From RHKX01 sp964497825 (GTDB lineage Bacteria; Actinomycetota; Thermoleophilia; Solirubrobacterales; 70-9), in contig CAZCFA010000001.1 in NCBI GenBank assembly GCA_964497825.1, forward strand, positions 18,678 through 82,677: a DNA stretch of 64,000 nt, in the 5' to 3' direction. The notes below the pieces were generated by a model that did no database searches, was not told where the DNA came from, and saw only the letters and a program-made list of their open reading frames with translations. The translations under genes and the position numbers were made by a program. The stretch's first letter is position 1, and the number at the start of each line of letters is the position of its first letter. Below, one piece after another: positions 61,177-64,000 of the stretch.

Positions 61177-62442
61177 GTGAACCGGATCCGGTCGATCTCG
61201 CTCGCGGCGCTGGCGCTCGCGGCGCTGGTGCTCGCGGCGCTGGCCGCCGGCTGCGGCGGCGACGGCGACGGCGACGGCGACGACGTCGGCCATCAGGTCT
61301 CGATCTACGCCGACAGCGGTCCCAAGGGCGCCCCCGACCTGGTCGCCGGCGACCCCGCCAGCGGCAGCCAGGACCAGCGGGTCCCGATCACCAAGCAGGG
61401 GGTGCCGACGGTCGTCTACGAGCTGCCGGTGCGCGAGCTCAGCGCGGGCATGCACCTGCGCGCGATCGCCAGCGTCACCCTGACCAAGTGCGCGATCACC
61501 GACTACATCCCCAACCAGCGCGCCCACACCGCCTGCCAGGGGACGCGCCGGTACGGCTACGACCCGGTCCGGGTCGAGAGCCGCTTCCGAATCGTCGGCG
61601 GCGGCTCCGCGCCCGACCTGACCGGCGCGGGCGAGAACCTCGGGCCGGCGCAGACGACGACCTGCACGACGGCGATCCACCACTGCTCGATCGCGCAGAA
61701 CCTCGTGCGGGTGGTCAGGCTCGCGAAGCTCAAGCAGGGCCTCGACCCCGAGGACGCGCGCTACGTCGTCTTCGAGGTGAGCGCGAGCTCGCCGCGCGCG
61801 AAGGGCTGCAGGCCGCCGCGGGCGCGCGACTGCAACGTGCTCGCGGTCGAGACCCAGAAGGGCCAGGCGATGTACTGGGTCCAGGCCGACGCCTCCGTGC
61901 CCTCGCCCGAGGACCCGCCGATCGACCGGCGGCCGGGCCGGCGCACGCTCGACGTCCTCACCGGCCACGGCGACAAGAACGACGTCCGCGAGGTCGTCTA
62001 CAGCCAGGAGCTCGAGCCGGGGCGCGAGATCGGCGAGCTCGAGGGCTGGCAGTTCGAGATCGACTCGATGCTGCGGGTCGAGGAGCGGGTGCCGCAGGCG
62101 CCCGATGTCGCCGGCTACCTGGTACTCGCCGACAGCCCGACCTCGATCGAGGGCCGCTACCTGATCAGCAGCAGCTACGACGACGACAAGACCGGCAACG
62201 ACGGCGGCAACTGCGATCGCAGCTGTCGCCAGTTCCGGCCCGCGGTGGCGACCGCGATCCTCGGCTGCGACGTCAGCGCCGGCCGCCGCTACGTCAACCT
62301 CGTCGCCGACGCGTCGCGGGCGGCGGCGAGCAAGGGCGAGAAGGTCGCGATCGCCGACGGCGGCTACCTCGAGATCACCCGGACCTACACGGCGGCGGAG
62401 AGCGTCGACACGGGGTCCGGCCCGACCGACTGCACGGGCTGA
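61177..62442 (+). CDS. Large lipoprotein of unknown function
   Basis: 421 residues, GTG start. Lipobox LAALAAGC near residue 22-26, then a GDGDGDGDD stretch. Multiple cysteines (TKCAITDY, TTTCTTAIHHCSIAQ, GGNCDRSCRQ) suggest disulfides outside the cell. No known domain. A -10-like GATAGA lies 5 bases upstream. Confidence 0.72.
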   Translation: MNRIRSISLAALALAALVLAALAAGCGGDGDGDGDDVGHQVSIYADSGPKGAPDLVAGDPASGSQDQRVPITKQGVPTVVYELPVRELSAGMHLRAIASVTLTKCAITDYIPNQRAHTACQGTRRYGYDPVRVESRFRIVGGGSAPDLTGAGENLGPAQTTTCTTAIHHCSIAQNLVRVVRLAKLKQGLDPEDARYVVFEVSASSPRAKGCRPPRARDCNVLAVETQKGQAMYWVQADASVPSPEDPPIDRRPGRRTLDVLTGHGDKNDVREVVYSQELEPGREIGELEGWQFEIDSMLRVEERVPQAPDVAGYLVLADSPTSIEGRYLISSSYDDDKTGNDGGNCDRSCRQFRPAVATAILGCDVSAGRRYVNLVADASRAAASKGEKVAIADGGYLEITRTYTAAESVDTGSGPTDCTG

Positions 62443-62516
62443 GCGCGCGGCGCGGCGCCGCGGCAAGCCCGGCGGCGGAGCCGGCTCAACGGCGCCGGGA
62501 GCCGCGCGCTCCGAGA

Positions 62517-62522
62517 TACCCT
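62517..62522 (+). promoter_or_regulatory. -10-like element of the M20 peptidase gene
   Basis: TACCCT, 6 bases before ATG 62529. Confidence 0.4.
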
Positions 62523-62528
62523 TCGCCG

Positions 62529-63620
62529 ATGCAGGAGCGCCTTCTGGCCGAGCGGCTGATCGGCTACGACACCTCGACGCCCGAGGGGATCCGGAACTGC
62601 GCCGGGTTCGTCAAGGGCTGGCTCGAGGCGCGCGACATCCCGACCAGGGAGCTGCTCGTGCGCGAGCTGCCGATCGTGATCGCCGAGGTCGGGCCCGCGG
62701 CGGGACCGGTGATCGTCGCCCACGGCCACATCGACGTCGTCCCCGGGCTCCCGGGCCAGTTCGAGCCGATCGTCGACGGCGACCGGCTGTGCGGGCGCGG
62801 CGCCTACGACATGAAGGGGGCCGCGGCGGCGATGATGCTGATGCTGGCCGACCTGCGCGAGCAGCGGGACGTCCGCGTCCGGCTCGCGCTGGTTCCCGAC
62901 GAGGAGACCGAGGAGGAGTTCGACCGCGGCAGCGACGTGCTCGTCGACGCCGGCTACGGCGGCGACTTCGCGATCACCGGCGAGCCGACCGACATGCTGA
63001 TCGGGATCGCCGCCAAGGGCGTGCTGGCGGTGCGGATCGAGGTCGCCGGCCGGGCCGCGCACGGCTCGACCCCATGGCAGGGCGACAACGCGATCACCAA
63101 GGCCTACTCGGTGTTCCGCGCGATCGAGTCGCTACCGTTCTCGCGCCAGTCGTCCGAGCTCTTCGATCGGCCCTCGATCAACCTCGGAAGGATCATCGGC
63201 GGAGACGCTTTGAACAAAGTGCCCGACACCTGCGTCATCGACGTCGACATCCGCTACCTGCCCGAGCAGGACCCGGCCGCGATCCTGGCCGAGATCCGGG
63301 CGATCCCCGATACCCGCGTCGTCACCACCTTCCGGCGCCCGCCGGTCGAGGTCGACCGCGACTCGCCGTTCGTGCAGGCGCTCGCCGAGGCCGCCCGCCC
63401 GCACCAGGACGACCAGGTGACCAGCATCGGCCGCGACGGCGCCTCCGACGCCGTCTCGTTCATCCGCGTCGGCGTCCCGGCGGTCGAGTTCGGGCCGCTC
63501 GGCGGCGGCCACCACGGTCCCGACGAGTGGGTCTCAATCGCCTCGCTCGGCTCCTACCGGCGCGCGCTCGGCGCGTTCGCCCGCAGCGTTCCCGCCGCGC
63601 TCGGTGAGGTGGCGCGTTGA
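62529..63620 (+). CDS. M20-family metallopeptidase (ArgE/DapE type)
   Basis: 363 residues. Metal ligands: VAHGHIDVVPG (His), CGRGAYDMKGAAAAM (Asp), VPDEETEEEF (catalytic Glu), TGEPTD, and the last His in GGGHHGPDEWV. Cytoplasmic, deacylates or cleaves a small peptide. Dimerisation lid domain in the middle is of normal size. Its stop overlaps the TTG of the next gene. Confidence 0.9.
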   Translation: MQERLLAERLIGYDTSTPEGIRNCAGFVKGWLEARDIPTRELLVRELPIVIAEVGPAAGPVIVAHGHIDVVPGLPGQFEPIVDGDRLCGRGAYDMKGAAAAMMLMLADLREQRDVRVRLALVPDEETEEEFDRGSDVLVDAGYGGDFAITGEPTDMLIGIAAKGVLAVRIEVAGRAAHGSTPWQGDNAITKAYSVFRAIESLPFSRQSSELFDRPSINLGRIIGGDALNKVPDTCVIDVDIRYLPEQDPAAILAEIRAIPDTRVVTTFRRPPVEVDRDSPFVQALAEAARPHQDDQVTSIGRDGASDAVSFIRVGVPAVEFGPLGGGHHGPDEWVSIASLGSYRRALGAFARSVPAALGEVAR

Positions 63621-64000
63621 GCGACGAGCGCCGGCCCGGGGGGCACGAGCCGCCCGAGGACGAGGAGGAGAAGCGCGTCGGGCTGACCGAGGAGTTCGAG
63701 CGCCTCGAGCGGGAGATCGAGCGTGAGCGCGGCCGCGGCCGCGAGGCCCGCCCCGATGAGGCCGACTCGTCCGAGGGGGTCGCCCCGGCCAGCCGTCCGG
63801 GCGATGAGACCGAGGAGTGGGCGGCGCCGGAGCCGCTCGGCGACATCGGCGCCGAGCCGGAGCCACCCGTCGGCGGCGGCGATGAGGAGGTAGCGGCCGG
63901 CGACGCCGGAGCCGAGGTGCGGCCGTCCGCGTCCGCGGAGGGCGGCGACGAGCCGCCCCGGTCGGCGGGCTCCGCTGGCGCGCCTGATCGAGCCGATGCC
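63617..64000 (+). CDS. Acidic protein, 3' cut by the window edge
   Basis: TTG start overlaps the M20 stop (TTGA). 128 codons are visible, all low-complexity: charged EEFERLEREIERERGRGREA then Glu/Ala/Pro/Gly-rich. No domain is seen yet; a folded or membrane part probably lies beyond the edge. Confidence 0.6.
   Translation, partial: MSDERRPGGHEPPEDEEEKRVGLTEEFERLEREIERERGRGREARPDEADSSEGVAPASRPGDETEEWAAPEPLGDIGAEPEPPVGGGDEEVAAGDAGAEVRPSASAEGGDEPPRSAGSAGAPDRADA

Overview
The window is very GC-rich DNA with G or C at nearly every third codon position. It comes from a high-GC Gram-positive, most likely a deep-branching actinomycete of the Solirubrobacterales / Thermoleophilia type. I base that on the order prfA-prmC-tsaC-rpiB-glyA-wecA-atp operon, a BagA/BagB-like Get3 pair, a PilT-family pilus ATPase, a mycobacterial-type methyltransferase/GH57/GT4 trio, and abundant PRC-barrel and DivIVA-like proteins. 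This taxonomy is inference from gene content, not from a marker-gene search. There are no rRNA or tRNA genes, no insertion sequences and no CRISPR array.

Layout. 1-3113: end of a PilT-family ATPase, an HxlR regulator and an unrecognised protein with an ApeA/HEPN-like middle. 3114-3667: tandem repeats around a 100-N assembly gap. 3668-8488: BagB/BagA-like ATPases facing away from a parA-ftsZ pair. 8499-13258: gamma-glutamyltransferase, Lon-substrate-binding-domain protein, Rv1264-type adenylate cyclase and amine oxidase. 13277-15447: repeat islands around a DUF559 endonuclease-like gene. 15448-19799: two methyltransferases, GH57 and GT4, resembling the Rv3030-Rv3032 polymethylated-glucan locus. 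19848-22294: a secreted copper-type protein and a hexapeptide acyltransferase. 22403-27522: MeaB, then a compact island of PRC-barrel and coiled-coil proteins. 27604-33968: acyl-CoA dehydrogenase, GGDEF/EAL protein, leucyl aminopeptidase and thiolase. 34712-43993: HAD phosphatase, amidase, an isobutyryl-CoA-mutase-like large and small subunit, Rpf-like protein, ETF beta/alpha and ETF dehydrogenase. 44204-53388: lipoprotein, L31, a PadR/SPW pair, and the prfA to wecA housekeeping run. 53803-61131: complete ATP synthase operon. 61177-64000: lipoprotein, M20 peptidase and the start of an acidic protein.

How genes fit together. Acyl-CoA dehydrogenase, thiolase, EtfBA and ETF dehydrogenase, the B12-dependent mutase subunits and the GTPase chaperone MeaB make a coherent set for oxidising straight and branched acyl-CoAs, with electrons passed to quinone and then to the ATP synthase coded downstream.

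The most unusual feature is non-coding. Eight copies of a 45-bp near-palindrome lie in or beside gene 3' regions, each able to form an 18-bp-arm hairpin. One copy supplies the start codon of the DUF559 gene and another is translated as the tail of PrmC. They sit among other degenerate tandem arrays and among decayed copies of gene 3' ends. Many genes also begin 6-9 bases after a -10-like hexamer, suggesting widespread leaderless transcription. Two genes appear to need a single-base correction, so some indels in this assembly are possible.
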